Origin: an uncultured Acetatifactor sp. | GTDB taxonomy: Bacteria; Bacillota; Clostridia; Lachnospirales; Lachnospiraceae | Assembly (NCBI GenBank): GCA_947586055.1 | Contig: CANPXL010000028.1 | Coordinates: 1-33,522 of the forward strand | Direction: 5' to 3' | DNA: 33,522 bases | Shown: positions 16,136 to 24,022 of the stretch, one piece after another | Position numbering within the stretch: the stretch's first letter is position 1 | How the letters are laid out: each line of letters begins with the position of its first letter | Notes under the pieces: generated by a model | Databases searched by the model: none | The model's input: the letters and a program-made list of their open reading frames with translations, nothing else | Told to the model about the DNA's origin: nothing | Translations under genes and position numbers: made by a program

Positions 16136-17470
16136 ATGCTTATTGAGGGCAAAACGGTCGAGTTTAAGCGGGAGTATGTCGATGATGTCAAAAAAACGGT
16201 TGCGGCTTTCGCAAACTGCGACGGAGGCACGATCTATATCGGAATAAGCGACGACGGTTCGGTTTGCGGAGTGCCGGATGCGGACGCCACGATGCTTCGT
16301 GTAACGAATGCCCTTCGTGACGCTATAAGACCGGATGTGATGATGTTTGTCGATTGCAATTATACCGAGATGGACGGCAAAGCGGTTGTCACTGTTTCGG
16401 TACAGCGCGGCACGGCAAGGCCATATTACCTCCGGGACAAGGGCATCCGTCCGGAGGGCGTTTATGTGCGTCAGGGCTCGGCCACCGTTCCCGCTTCTGA
16501 CGCGGCCATTCTCAGCATGATCAGGGAGATCAGCGGCGACAGCTATGAAGCGGCGCGTTCTATCAACCAACAGCTCACGCTTGAATATTGTTCTGCCTTT
16601 TTCAAAAAACGGGGACTGGAGCTTGGCGCGCAGCAGATGCGGACGCTTCACCTTATCGGAGAGGACGGGACGTTTACAAATCTTGCGCTTCTTTTATCTG
16701 AACAATGCGCCCATACGATCAAGTTAGCTGTTTTTGAAGGAAGCAAAAAAACTGTTTTCAAGGATCGCATCGAGCTGTTCGGTTCCCTGCTGGAGCAGCT
16801 TCAAGATGCTTTTGATTACATCGATCGCTATAATCGCACCCGCGCAGAGTTTCAGGGGCTTGACCGGCTGGAAAGCCGGGATTATCCCGCCGCGGCAGTT
16901 CGGGAGGCGCTGCTGAATGCTGTCATTCATCGGGATTATTCATTCAGCGGCTCGACTCTGATCAGCATTTTTGATGACCGTATAGAATTTGTATCAATCG
17001 GGGGACTGGTCAAAGGAATGTCCTATGACGATATTATGCTTGGTGTTTCTATTCTCAGAAATCAAAATCTTGCCAATATATTTTACCGATTAAGACTGAT
17101 TGAGGCTTATGGGACAGGCATTTTGAAGATCAATGAGAGTTATTCTGATTCCTCCGTCAAGCCATTGATTGAGACCAGCAGCAATGCTTTTAAAATTACT
17201 CTTCCGAATCTCAACTATGTAAAGGAGAGCGGCAAAACCGGGGAAACAATACGCCCGCTGACGAGCAACGCCAAAAAAGAGGATCGCGTTGCAGTTGTTG
17301 TAAGTATATGCCGGAAGAACGGCTTTGTTGTTCGTAAAGATGTCGAGCAGGCTCTGCACATCTCTCAGGCAACGGCGATTTTGCTTTTGCGCGAAATGGT
17401 TTCAGACGGTATCCTGATGAAAAAAGGCACAGCTAAAAATCTGCGATACTATTTAACAAATCATTTTTAA
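16136..17470 (+). CDS. AlbA_2 (Schlafen-like) / RecG-related ATP-binding protein (444 aa)
   Basis: Start chosen at the ATG after GGAGGG (16124-16129). The N-terminal 120 residues are an AlbA_2 domain: EFKREYVDDVKKTVAAFANC, DGGTIYIGISDDGSVCGV, and the later VYVRQGSATVPAS. A GHKL-type ATP-binding region follows around residues 250-340 (AVREALLNAVIHRDYSF, then GGLVKGMSYDDI, then YRLRLIEAYGTGILKI), and the last 80 residues look like a winged helix (VVRKDVEQALHISQATAILL). This architecture is annotated as ATP-dependent DNA helicase RecG-related (COG2865) but lacks helicase motifs; roles as regulator or in mobile-element biology are suggested, not proven. Its stop overlaps the convergent glycosyltransferase stop in a shared TTAA. 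It is bracketed by 32-bp direct repeats. Confidence 0.88.
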   Translation: MLIEGKTVEFKREYVDDVKKTVAAFANCDGGTIYIGISDDGSVCGVPDADATMLRVTNALRDAIRPDVMMFVDCNYTEMDGKAVVTVSVQRGTARPYYLRDKGIRPEGVYVRQGSATVPASDAAILSMIREISGDSYEAARSINQQLTLEYCSAFFKKRGLELGAQQMRTLHLIGEDGTFTNLALLLSEQCAHTIKLAVFEGSKKTVFKDRIELFGSLLEQLQDAFDYIDRYNRTRAEFQGLDRLESRDYPAAAVREALLNAVIHRDYSFSGSTLISIFDDRIEFVSIGGLVKGMSYDDIMLGVSILRNQNLANIFYRLRLIEAYGTGILKINESYSDSSVKPLIETSSNAFKITLPNLNYVKESGKTGETIRPLTSNAKKEDRVAVVVSICRKNGFVVRKDVEQALHISQATAILLLREMVSDGILMKKGTAKNLRYYLTNHF

Positions 17471-18570
17471 TTTCCCTTTTCCACAATCCCCATTCGCTTG
17501 TTTTGATTGTGCTTTTCAGGATCTTCATATTGATCCATAAACTCGTCTCCAAGCCGGACAAGTTTGTCTCCGAAACGGATTCCCTTCAGATCTGTAAATA
17601 CGGTTACTACCTGATCAAAATGTACGTTTTCGTAAAAATTCAGCATTTCCATGGGCATTGTCGCGTCAAATATCGGGTATCCCGGAAAGATTTCACGGTA
17701 ATCCAGGGCATCCCTTGGGTGCGGTTTGATAAAAATACGCCCTTCTTTCTCATATTTTTTCACAATATCCTGAAAGATCCGTTTCCGTACATCCAAAGAA
17801 CAGAGCGGCTCGGTCAGGACCAGTATTTTGTTTTCTTCTTTTTTACACTGCATCAGTTTTTGGTTCAGATCGTCGGCATCCCTGACAAATGCACGCAGGA
17901 TTAAATCTTTCTCTTCCCTTGTCAACGCGTCTACAAGCGGCTGTCTCGGCACCTCCCTGTAATAAGGACAGGGGAACGCAATCGCGGAGATATCGTTTAC
18001 TTCCATATCCAGACAATATTTGCCGTAACCGTTCTGTATAAAGATCAGATTCAGCTTTTTGGACAGAAAAGCCTTCAGTGAAAAAAACGACCTGTTATCA
18101 TATCTTGCAACATCGAAGTGGGCGATACAGTTTAACCCGTCTTCCACCGCATGATAGGGAATTTTGTTTTGATTCAGATAATATCCGATGGGATCCGAAT
18201 CGCAGAACACATAAATATCTTTATATTTTTTAAAATCCACAGGGATGAACGGCTTTTCCATCCGGGCGTAAAGTCTTGTGAAGCGAATCCGCTGCCACAT
18301 GTTTGTCACAATGTTTCCACGGTCTTTTCTGAAACGCTGAAGCTGTGGAAATTCATCTGCCCGTTTCTCATCGAAAGAAATGACCTCGGAAAATAATCCT
18401 GTTCTTTTTACCCGTTCGTTAAACTGCTCAAAGTTATTTGACAGGCTGCTCAGTACCAGAGACGCTTCTCCGCATGGCGCTGTCTGTGCATTCCGGCATA
18501 GATTCAACTCTTTTAAAAATGCTATATATGCATGATAGTATGTGTGGCAGACATAGATCCTTTCCTTCAT
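17467..18570 (-). CDS. Sialyltransferase-like glycosyltransferase (GT52/polysialyltransferase-like, 367 aa)
   Basis: The N-terminus (IYVCHTYYHAYIAFLKEL) is the form seen in bacterial GT52/polysialyltransferase-type enzymes. Two motifs shared by bacterial sialyltransferases are visible: an acidic (D/E)(D/E)G as VEDGLN near residue 142, and the CMP-binding HP motif in RIFIKPHPRDAL near residue 285. The fold would be GT-B. The donor is therefore plausibly a CMP-activated nonulosonic acid, although the acceptor and true donor are unknown and no CMP-sialate synthesis genes are in the window. It is the last gene of a three-gene minus-strand operon, 3 bases after the DUF4910 gene. Its final 10 codons are duplicated at 15912-15943. 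It is cytoplasmic or peripheral; no membrane segment is seen. Confidence 0.75.
   Translation of the reverse strand: MKERIYVCHTYYHAYIAFLKELNLCRNAQTAPCGEASLVLSSLSNNFEQFNERVKRTGLFSEVISFDEKRADEFPQLQRFRKDRGNIVTNMWQRIRFTRLYARMEKPFIPVDFKKYKDIYVFCDSDPIGYYLNQNKIPYHAVEDGLNCIAHFDVARYDNRSFFSLKAFLSKKLNLIFIQNGYGKYCLDMEVNDISAIAFPCPYYREVPRQPLVDALTREEKDLILRAFVRDADDLNQKLMQCKKEENKILVLTEPLCSLDVRKRIFQDIVKKYEKEGRIFIKPHPRDALDYREIFPGYPIFDATMPMEMLNFYENVHFDQVVTVFTDLKGIRFGDKLVRLGDEFMDQYEDPEKHNQNKRMGIVEKGN
17475..17506. repeat. Right copy of the 32-bp direct repeat, inside the glycosyltransferase 3' end
   Basis: Same 32 bases as 15912-15943. This copy supplies the C-terminal codons of the glycosyltransferase. Spacing between copies is 1563 bases. 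Confidence 0.9.
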
Positions 18571-18573
18571 TTT

Positions 18574-19866
18574 TTACTCCGATCTGGCGTTGCTTTTTTC
18601 CAGCAACTGATTTTGCGTCAGCTTTTCGATTATGGGAATCAGCTCTTTTACCGCGACACCGATTATTTCACTGATTTCCAGAAGATCGTGTCTGCCGTCC
18701 GCATAGGCGATAAAATCCGTCATACTTTTGATAGCATCGTAACTGCCCTTTTTGCTGACTGTGGGATATAATCCTCTTTTTCCGAGCTGAGGTTCACACA
18801 GGCACTTAATTCGATAAAAGGCATTATTTTCGATCGCCAGGATCATCTGTTTATATACGTCCAGCGAGCCCGCCAGGCCTTCCGGGGTAACAAGAGAAAG
18901 ATTATCCAAAGACGTATGGTACTCCGGAAACTCGCCGTATTTTGATCTGCAGACCACGCAGACAGGTAAATCCACGCCCGGCGCATTATACTGCCGCTCG
19001 TCGGAACCTCTGTCTAAATAGGTGTAACGTTTGTATTCCGGATAATGAAATCTTAAAACATTACGCGCCGCCCGGTCAGCCAGAGTATTACCGGCTCTTG
19101 AAGGGATATAGGAATAGGTCCTGTCATCCCCCACGCATGACAACACATATCCCGCAATCACTCTCTGTTTCATGGTATCCAGATTTCTGCTCAGATAAGT
19201 GATGGAGCCGATTGTCTCCGGGATAAACAGGATCCGGTATGTGTACGTTCTGTTTGGCAGTGAACCGAGCCATTCGGCCAGAGCGGCTGCCAGAGCCGGA
19301 CCGGACAGCTCATTGTTCGCCATGGACGGATGGCACAGATATGTAGATAAAAGAATTTCCTTTTCCGACGCTCCGGGAAGAATGAGTTCTCCATAGGTCA
19401 GGCTTCCGTCAAATAATTCGCTGTCAATATACAGATGATATCGGTCCTCCGGCAGCGAATCACGCATGTGGCGGCTCATGCAGAAACCGGAACGTTCTTT
19501 GTAATAGGAGGTGACGTATGGAATGGCATCCGGCTGATCCTCCTGTACATAAACAAAATTCTTTAATTCTTCAAGATTTACATATTTGTCCAGCGGCATG
19601 GAATATCCCATGACATGAAGATTATTTTTCTTCATGTCAATGATTCTTTCCCCTTTTCCGTTTTCAATATAGGCTTCACGGATCTTCCATTCTTTGGGGA
19701 CCACCCAGTCAAAAACCTGTGTTCCGCTGGGAACCTCGTAAGTTTTCAGATCGGGAAGGAATTCTTTGAGTATTGACAGCGTTTCCCTTACGCCATCTCC
19801 CGTAATGCTCCGGCAGATCGGAAAAAGCCTTTCCACTAACCGATACATTTTCTGTCCGTCGTTCAT
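18574..19866 (-). CDS. DUF4910/DUF2172 M28-like aminopeptidase homologue (430 aa)
   Basis: Recognised from the start MYRLVERLFPICRSITGDGV and the metal-site segments of the DUF4910 family: STYLCHPSMANNELSGPALA (His, and Glu in NNELSG), a later DRGSDERQYNAPGVDLPV, and EYHTSLDN with a His ligand, the pattern of M28 zinc peptidases. Members of this family sit in polysaccharide biosynthesis loci as often as among peptidases, and their true substrates (peptide, or amide on a sugar) are unsettled. The C-terminal 70 residues look like a winged helix. It starts 1 base after the acetyltransferase stop and ends 3 bases before the glycosyltransferase start, so the three genes are one translationally tight operon. 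Confidence 0.85.
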   Translation of the reverse strand: MNDGQKMYRLVERLFPICRSITGDGVRETLSILKEFLPDLKTYEVPSGTQVFDWVVPKEWKIREAYIENGKGERIIDMKKNNLHVMGYSMPLDKYVNLEELKNFVYVQEDQPDAIPYVTSYYKERSGFCMSRHMRDSLPEDRYHLYIDSELFDGSLTYGELILPGASEKEILLSTYLCHPSMANNELSGPALAAALAEWLGSLPNRTYTYRILFIPETIGSITYLSRNLDTMKQRVIAGYVLSCVGDDRTYSYIPSRAGNTLADRAARNVLRFHYPEYKRYTYLDRGSDERQYNAPGVDLPVCVVCRSKYGEFPEYHTSLDNLSLVTPEGLAGSLDVYKQMILAIENNAFYRIKCLCEPQLGKRGLYPTVSKKGSYDAIKSMTDFIAYADGRHDLLEISEIIGVAVKELIPIIEKLTQNQLLEKSNARSE

Positions 19867-19867
19867 G

Positions 19868-20677
19868 TTAAGTCTTCTCCTTTAAAAAATGCGTTTCGTC
19901 TTCTTTTAATTTTGATACAATACTTTCATACATGGATCTGCACGGGAAAACGGAAATGGTCCCCCATCCGAACGGCACGCTCTTTTCAATCCCCTGTTCC
20001 AAAAGATAGGCGCTGACTTTTTGCGGGTCTTCTTCGCTTCTTTTATTCAGATGCCTTACATAATAGGGAACCGTGAGCGTGGATTCCCTTTCGCCGTCTC
20101 GGACTACGCCGGAAAAGTTTTTGTAAAACCGGTGGCTGACGCCCACGCTTTCTTCCGCCAGGTAGTATATGGTGTAACCCTTGTCGGCGCCCAGCAGGAT
20201 CATTTTATCATTGTTCCGGATCATTTTTCCGTATACGCTGTCCATGGAAAAGGCATCCGTACTGATATCCATAAATTCTTCCTTTCTTCTTCCCCAGACG
20301 CAAAAAGAAAAAATCGGATGCACGGTTCTCGAAACGCCCTCCGAATTTCGGAAAAATTCCGTCAGGAGTCCTACCGTGGATTTGGAATTCTGGACATCAA
20401 ATACTTCATTTTCACAAAAGCTGTAAGAAAACGCCGGCATGATAACGGTTCCGTCTGATCCTACAGCTTCCTTTAACACGTTTAAAAGGGTATTTAAGTA
20501 TTTGGTTCTCGACATGCCGGGAATGCCGAGACTGTAAATCTGGGAGTGGACGCATATAGTGTCGCCCTGTCGGATTCCCAGCATATACAGGGCATTCTGC
20601 AGGTCGGATACTTTATGTTCGCCTTTTTCCGTTCTGGAAAAAAGACGGTTTTTTTCGTTTTCTGAAATAAACGGCAT
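19868..20677 (-). CDS. AAC(3)-family N-acetyltransferase (269 aa)
   Basis: Matches the Antibiotic_NAT family (PF02522): IRQGDTICVHSQIYSLGI, then GSDGTVIMPAFSYSFCE, GLLTEFFRNSEGVSRTVHPI and FSFCVWG. These acetyl-CoA enzymes were first known as aminoglycoside 3-N-acetyltransferases, but many relatives lie in surface-polysaccharide loci and acetylate amino sugars. The operon partners here (DUF4910 protein and a sialyltransferase-like enzyme) favour that second role; aminoglycoside resistance is not supported. The ribosome binding site is AAGGGTG on the minus strand, and a strong promoter lies at 20736-20764. It is the first gene of the operon. Confidence 0.85.
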   Translation of the reverse strand: MPFISENEKNRLFSRTEKGEHKVSDLQNALYMLGIRQGDTICVHSQIYSLGIPGMSRTKYLNTLLNVLKEAVGSDGTVIMPAFSYSFCENEVFDVQNSKSTVGLLTEFFRNSEGVSRTVHPIFSFCVWGRRKEEFMDISTDAFSMDSVYGKMIRNNDKMILLGADKGYTIYYLAEESVGVSHRFYKNFSGVVRDGERESTLTVPYYVRHLNKRSEEDPQKVSAYLLEQGIEKSVPFGWGTISVFPCRSMYESIVSKLKEDETHFLKEKT

Positions 20678-20735
20678 GATTCACCCTTTTGCAATAGAAT
20701 AGTTTGTTTTATAAAACGGCAATCGGACATGGTTT

Positions 20736-20764
20736 ATTCTAGCACCACATGCCGGAAAAGTCAA
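20736..20764 (-). promoter_or_regulatory. Promoter of the acetyltransferase / DUF4910 / glycosyltransferase operon
   Basis: On the minus strand: TTGACT (20759-20764), 17-base spacer, TAGAAT (20736-20741), with TG one base upstream of the -10 (extended -10). It gives a leader of about 50 bases before the start at 20677. Confidence 0.75.
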
Positions 20765-20923
20765 ACCGGATCGGGGCCATGCGGTCTGGCTTTTTTAATC
20801 TTAATGGAAACTTAACAACTATGATACATTTTTCTGGTATCTTTCCCCTATAAAAGGGAAAAGGCGGCGGAAGAAGCCGCCGGCAAAAGTACGGATTCGG
20901 AAGCGGTTTACGGGGGAAAAGAA

Positions 20924-21901
20924 ATGAGTGAGCGCAACCCATATCTGGTTGATTATGAGGAACAAAGGAGACGGAACAACCGTTCCGGGAGAAGAACGGC
21001 CGGGAAGTGGGACCGGAAACCGGCACTGCCCGGTGCGCAGCGGCGGGTGCGGCAGAGTGGAGGGCAGAAGAGCAGGCCCGCAGAGGCCGGTATGAATCGA
21101 AGGGTATACCAGACGCCGGAATATATGCAGGAAGACGACGGCCGGGCGCTCAGAATGCGGCGGGAAGAGAGAGCCAGACGGCGCCGGAGGATCGTGAGAC
21201 GGCAGCGTATGGCAGTGGGCCTGTGGGCTCTGGCGCTCGTGGCCGTACTGCTGGCGCTGGTAATCGGCAGAAACGCGGTCACGGCGTCCGCCGGAAGAGA
21301 CACGGACAATTTAAAAAAGGGCTATTTGGAGGATGCTCTGAAAACATTGAAGCAGGAGTCTCTTGTCCAGGGACTGCCGGAATCGGTGTATAACGCCCAT
21401 CCGGCATGGACGGAGGATTTCCTTACGCCCAACGAATATTCCCGCCCCGGCGATAAGCTGGAGGAGGTAAAGAATATTTTTGTGCACTATACCGCGAACC
21501 CGGGCACCAGCGCGGCGCAGAACCGCAGCTATTTCGAGCAGCAGAAGGACACGCACGAGCGCAGTGTCAGCGCGCATTTCATCATCGGATACGACGGCGA
21601 GATCCTTCAATGTATCCCGCTGGATGAGATTGCCTATGCGGTCATGACGAGAAATATGGATTCCGTCTCCATCGAGTGCTGTTACAAGGCGGAGGATGGT
21701 TCCTTTACCCAGGAAACCTACGATTCGCTGATTCGACTGCTCTCCTGGCTTACGGACGCCTACGGGCTGGATGAGGAAGACATCCTGCGCCACTATGACT
21801 GCGGGGGCAAAAAATGTCCGCTGTATTATACCGAACATCCGGACGCCTGGGAGCGGCTGAAGGAGGATGTGGCGAAGCAGTCGGAGAAAACTTCCCTTTA
21901 G
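20924..21901 (+). CDS. Membrane-anchored N-acetylmuramoyl-L-alanine amidase, PGRP/Amidase_2 type (325 aa)
   Basis: Residues 1-90 are very Arg-rich and polar and should be cytoplasmic; residues about 96-115 form one transmembrane helix (VGLWALALVAVLLALVIG). The external domain is an Amidase_2/PGRP fold: NIFVHYTANPGTSAAQN gives zinc His188, and ILRHYDCGGKKCPLYY gives the second His and the Cys ligand. The enzyme should cleave the amide between MurNAc and L-Ala in peptidoglycan near the membrane surface. Arg-rich N-terminal tails before a single helix are common in clostridial cell-wall proteins. It is a single gene with a GC hairpin (20863-20881) in its leader. Confidence 0.88.
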   Translation: MSERNPYLVDYEEQRRRNNRSGRRTAGKWDRKPALPGAQRRVRQSGGQKSRPAEAGMNRRVYQTPEYMQEDDGRALRMRREERARRRRRIVRRQRMAVGLWALALVAVLLALVIGRNAVTASAGRDTDNLKKGYLEDALKTLKQESLVQGLPESVYNAHPAWTEDFLTPNEYSRPGDKLEEVKNIFVHYTANPGTSAAQNRSYFEQQKDTHERSVSAHFIIGYDGEILQCIPLDEIAYAVMTRNMDSVSIECCYKAEDGSFTQETYDSLIRLLSWLTDAYGLDEEDILRHYDCGGKKCPLYYTEHPDAWERLKEDVAKQSEKTSL

Positions 21902-21961
21902 AACGCCCGGATGAAACATCTTGTTATATTTAGAAAAAACATTCGCGCCGCGAAATGTGAT

Positions 21962-21987
21962 AAGCCGACGGGGACGGGAAACGGCTT
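21962..21987 (+). terminator. Weak hairpin after the amidase gene
   Basis: AAGCCG (21962-21967) pairs with CGGCTT (21982-21987), followed by GCGCTTCCTCTCTTTA. The stem is short and the tail only partly T-rich, so this is a tentative terminator. Confidence 0.3.
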
Positions 21988-22077
21988 GCGCTTCCTCTCT
22001 TTATTTGATAAAATAGACGTGAAAGCAAAGAGCGCCGATCAAGGTGGATTCTGCTTCCGGAAAGGCTTGGTGCCGAC

Positions 22078-22749
22078 ATGAATATTCTGTCACCGTCTAT
22101 TTTGGCGGCCGATTTTTATAAACTGGGAGAACAGCTGCGGGAAGTGGAGACAGCGGGCGTGCGGTATCTTCACATCGACGTGATGGACGGCGCATTTGTC
22201 CCGTCGATCTCCTTCGGAATGCCCGTGATCTCCACGATCAGAAAGCATACGGGGCTTTTTTTCGACGTGCATCTTATGATCGAAAAACCCGAGCGCTATC
22301 TGGAAGAATTTGCAAAATGCGGAGCGGATCTGATCAATTTTCACGTCGAAGCCACGAAGGACGTGGAAAGCGTGATCCGACAGATCCGGGGTCTTGGGAA
22401 AAAAGCGGGCATTACGATCAAGCCGAACACGCCTGCCGAGGCGGTAAAGCCTTATCTGGGGCAGGTGGATATGGTTCTTGTCATGACGGTGGAGCCGGGA
22501 TTCGGAGGACAGAAGCTGATTCCGCACTGTCTGGACAAGGTTCGGGCAGTCCGGGAGATGGCGGACGCCATGGGGCTGGACGGCGTTCACGGCCCGGCAT
22601 TGGATATCGAGGTGGACGGAGGCATAGACCGGGAGAATGTTCATCTGGCGCTGGAGGCGGGGGCCAATGTGATCGTGGCGGGATCCGCCGTGTTCCGGGG
22701 CGATGCGGAAGCCAACGCAAGGGCGCTTCTGGAAAAAATGGAGGGATAA
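22078..22749 (+). CDS. rpe: Ribulose-phosphate 3-epimerase
   Basis: Complete (beta/alpha)8 epimerase of normal length (223 residues) that interconverts D-ribulose 5-phosphate and D-xylulose 5-phosphate. Diagnostic segments: LSPSILAADFYKLGEQL, HIDVMDGAFVPSISFG (with catalytic Asp and metal His), FDVHLMI, MTVEPGFGGQKLI and DIEVDGGI (second catalytic Asp). It supplies xylulose 5-phosphate to transketolase, which is encoded 6 kb upstream in a separate operon. The gene stands alone on the plus strand, with an A+T-rich region (TTGATAAAATAG around 22003-22016) upstream that may hold its promoter. In many Firmicutes rpe follows the prkC/rsgA cluster; here it does not. Confidence 0.96.
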   Translation: MNILSPSILAADFYKLGEQLREVETAGVRYLHIDVMDGAFVPSISFGMPVISTIRKHTGLFFDVHLMIEKPERYLEEFAKCGADLINFHVEATKDVESVIRQIRGLGKKAGITIKPNTPAEAVKPYLGQVDMVLVMTVEPGFGGQKLIPHCLDKVRAVREMADAMGLDGVHGPALDIEVDGGIDRENVHLALEAGANVIVAGSAVFRGDAEANARALLEKMEG

Positions 22750-22846
22750 AAACGGACAGGTAAAGTGTCCGGTCAGCTAATGCGGCCGTCTCTTTCTGCC
22801 GATAACCTGTATGACGAAACGGTTTCGGGAGAAAGGGGGCGGCCGT

Positions 22847-23527
22847 ATGCAGTTGGGAGGAATCCGTGACGATCATGACACAGGGATGCATCATGTCACT
22901 TCGTGTCTGCATGATCACGGGCATTCATTGGAAGGAAGTCTGAAAACGGCGTCGGCTGCAGGCGCCGAATCGAAACGGATCATCCGGGAAGATCAGGGGC
23001 AGAATGTACAGCTTTCCCTGGCGGATTGGGTCAGGAAGCTGTTTCGGGAAACGGGGGGCAGATTTCTGGGATTCTGGCGTGGAAATCCTGCATCCTCCGG
23101 GGAGACGGGAGAAAATGCGGGCGTCGTCCGGACGCCGATGCCGCTCGAAATAAACGACGCAAGTGTCATAAATAAATGTCCGGCGGGACAAAGCGCATTT
23201 GTACAGCAGAACGCTTACTTCGCCGCGGTTTCTCCCCAGCCGCAGAGCATGGAAAAGCTTCCGCTGGGACAGAGAATAAAAATGAAGTGCAGGAAGGCGG
23301 CGGGCCAGATGGCGGATCATCTGCCGGGCCGTTTTCTGGCCAGATTTGGGTTTCAGAAGAAAGGGTCTTTTCAGTCGGGCAAAGAGAGCGCGAAGGAAGA
23401 TCTCCGCAGGAGAAGCAGGTACCGGGAGGACACGCTGGAGATCGAATGCGTTCTTACGGACGAGAGTTATCTTCTGGACTCCTACGACAGGAACGGAGAG
23501 TATACGCAGCTCACCACAAGGAAGTGA
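22847..23527 (+). CDS. Unknown protein with a His-rich N-terminus (226 aa)
   Basis: Start chosen at the ATG preceded by AAAGGGGG (22833-22839); an in-frame ATG at 22811 has no such site. I do not recognise a named domain, though the C-terminal ending (LLDSYDRNGEYTQL) recalls a protein seen in Lachnospiraceae. The first 30 residues are rich in His (positions 10, 15, 16, 22, 24 and 26, with Cys20), which could bind a metal. The middle is polar and basic (RRRSRYRED). No signal peptide or membrane helix is visible. It lies between rpe and the T-box of metG; the promoter at 23570 separates it from the latter. Confidence 0.7.
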   Translation: MQLGGIRDDHDTGMHHVTSCLHDHGHSLEGSLKTASAAGAESKRIIREDQGQNVQLSLADWVRKLFRETGGRFLGFWRGNPASSGETGENAGVVRTPMPLEINDASVINKCPAGQSAFVQQNAYFAAVSPQPQSMEKLPLGQRIKMKCRKAAGQMADHLPGRFLARFGFQKKGSFQSGKESAKEDLRRRSRYREDTLEIECVLTDESYLLDSYDRNGEYTQLTTRK

Positions 23528-23569
23528 CGGCTCGGATCGCGGGCTCCTTAAAATTCCCAAAACCGGGGA

Positions 23570-23598
23570 TTGACAGAAGGCGGCGGTCTGTGTTATCT
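23570..23598 (+). promoter_or_regulatory. Promoter for the T-box/metG transcript
   Basis: TTGACA (23570-23575), exactly 17 bases, TTATCT (23593-23598). Transcription would start near 23605, giving a leader of about 420 bases that contains the T-box. Confidence 0.75.
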
Positions 23599-23689
23599 TA
23601 TGCAATAGAAATCAGGATTCCGAAACGCAGAGACGGGGAAGAGTACACGGCGCCGACGCTTTACAGAGAACCTTCCGGGGAACTTCCGG

Positions 23690-23945
23690 CGGACTGAAAA
23701 CAGGACGCGGGAGGATTCAAAAGCTGAGAGGAAGGAAGAAAAAGACGTGGAACATGGCCCCTGAGCAGCGCACCGAACCGCCGGAGAGAAGCGGTAAGGC
23801 TGCGACAGGATCCGCCTGTTACAGCGGATAGGGTTATCGACCCGAAGAGGTCCGCCCCGCGAGGTGCGGACAAAGAGAAGTGGTACCACGGGTGATAAGG
23901 CCCGTCTTCTCGCACGGATAAAGTGCGCGAGGGCGGGCCTGTTTG
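23690..23945 (+). ncRNA. T-box riboswitch, predicted methionine (tRNA-Met) specific
   Basis: The conserved T-box sequence is at 23877-23892 (GAAGTGGTACCACGGG). It can form an antiterminator with CCCGTCTTC just downstream. The competing terminator is a long stem starting with AGGCCCG (23898-23904) and closing with CGGGCCT (23934-23940), followed by GTTTGCG. An upstream candidate specifier is GAACATGG (ATG codon) near 23751-23758. Met specificity agrees with the downstream gene, metG. Exact ends of stem I were not computed. Uncharged tRNA-Met would stabilise the antiterminator and switch on metG. Confidence 0.85.
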
Positions 23946-24022
23946 CGTAGATAAGCGGAGCGTTTCAGGGCTGCCAAAGAGCAGGCGGGAGTCAAAACAA
24001 AATTTGGAAAGGAGCAGAAGTC

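Noticed and set aside
16136..17470. ATP-dependent DNA helicase RecG
   Set aside because: Only the AlbA_2 and GHKL-like parts are present; helicase motifs I-VI of true RecG are absent, so the common annotation is misleading.
19868..20677. Aminoglycoside resistance gene
   Set aside because: The fold family is AAC(3), but the gene is locked in an operon with a glycosyltransferase and a DUF4910 protein, which points to sugar acetylation. Resistance cannot be claimed from family membership.
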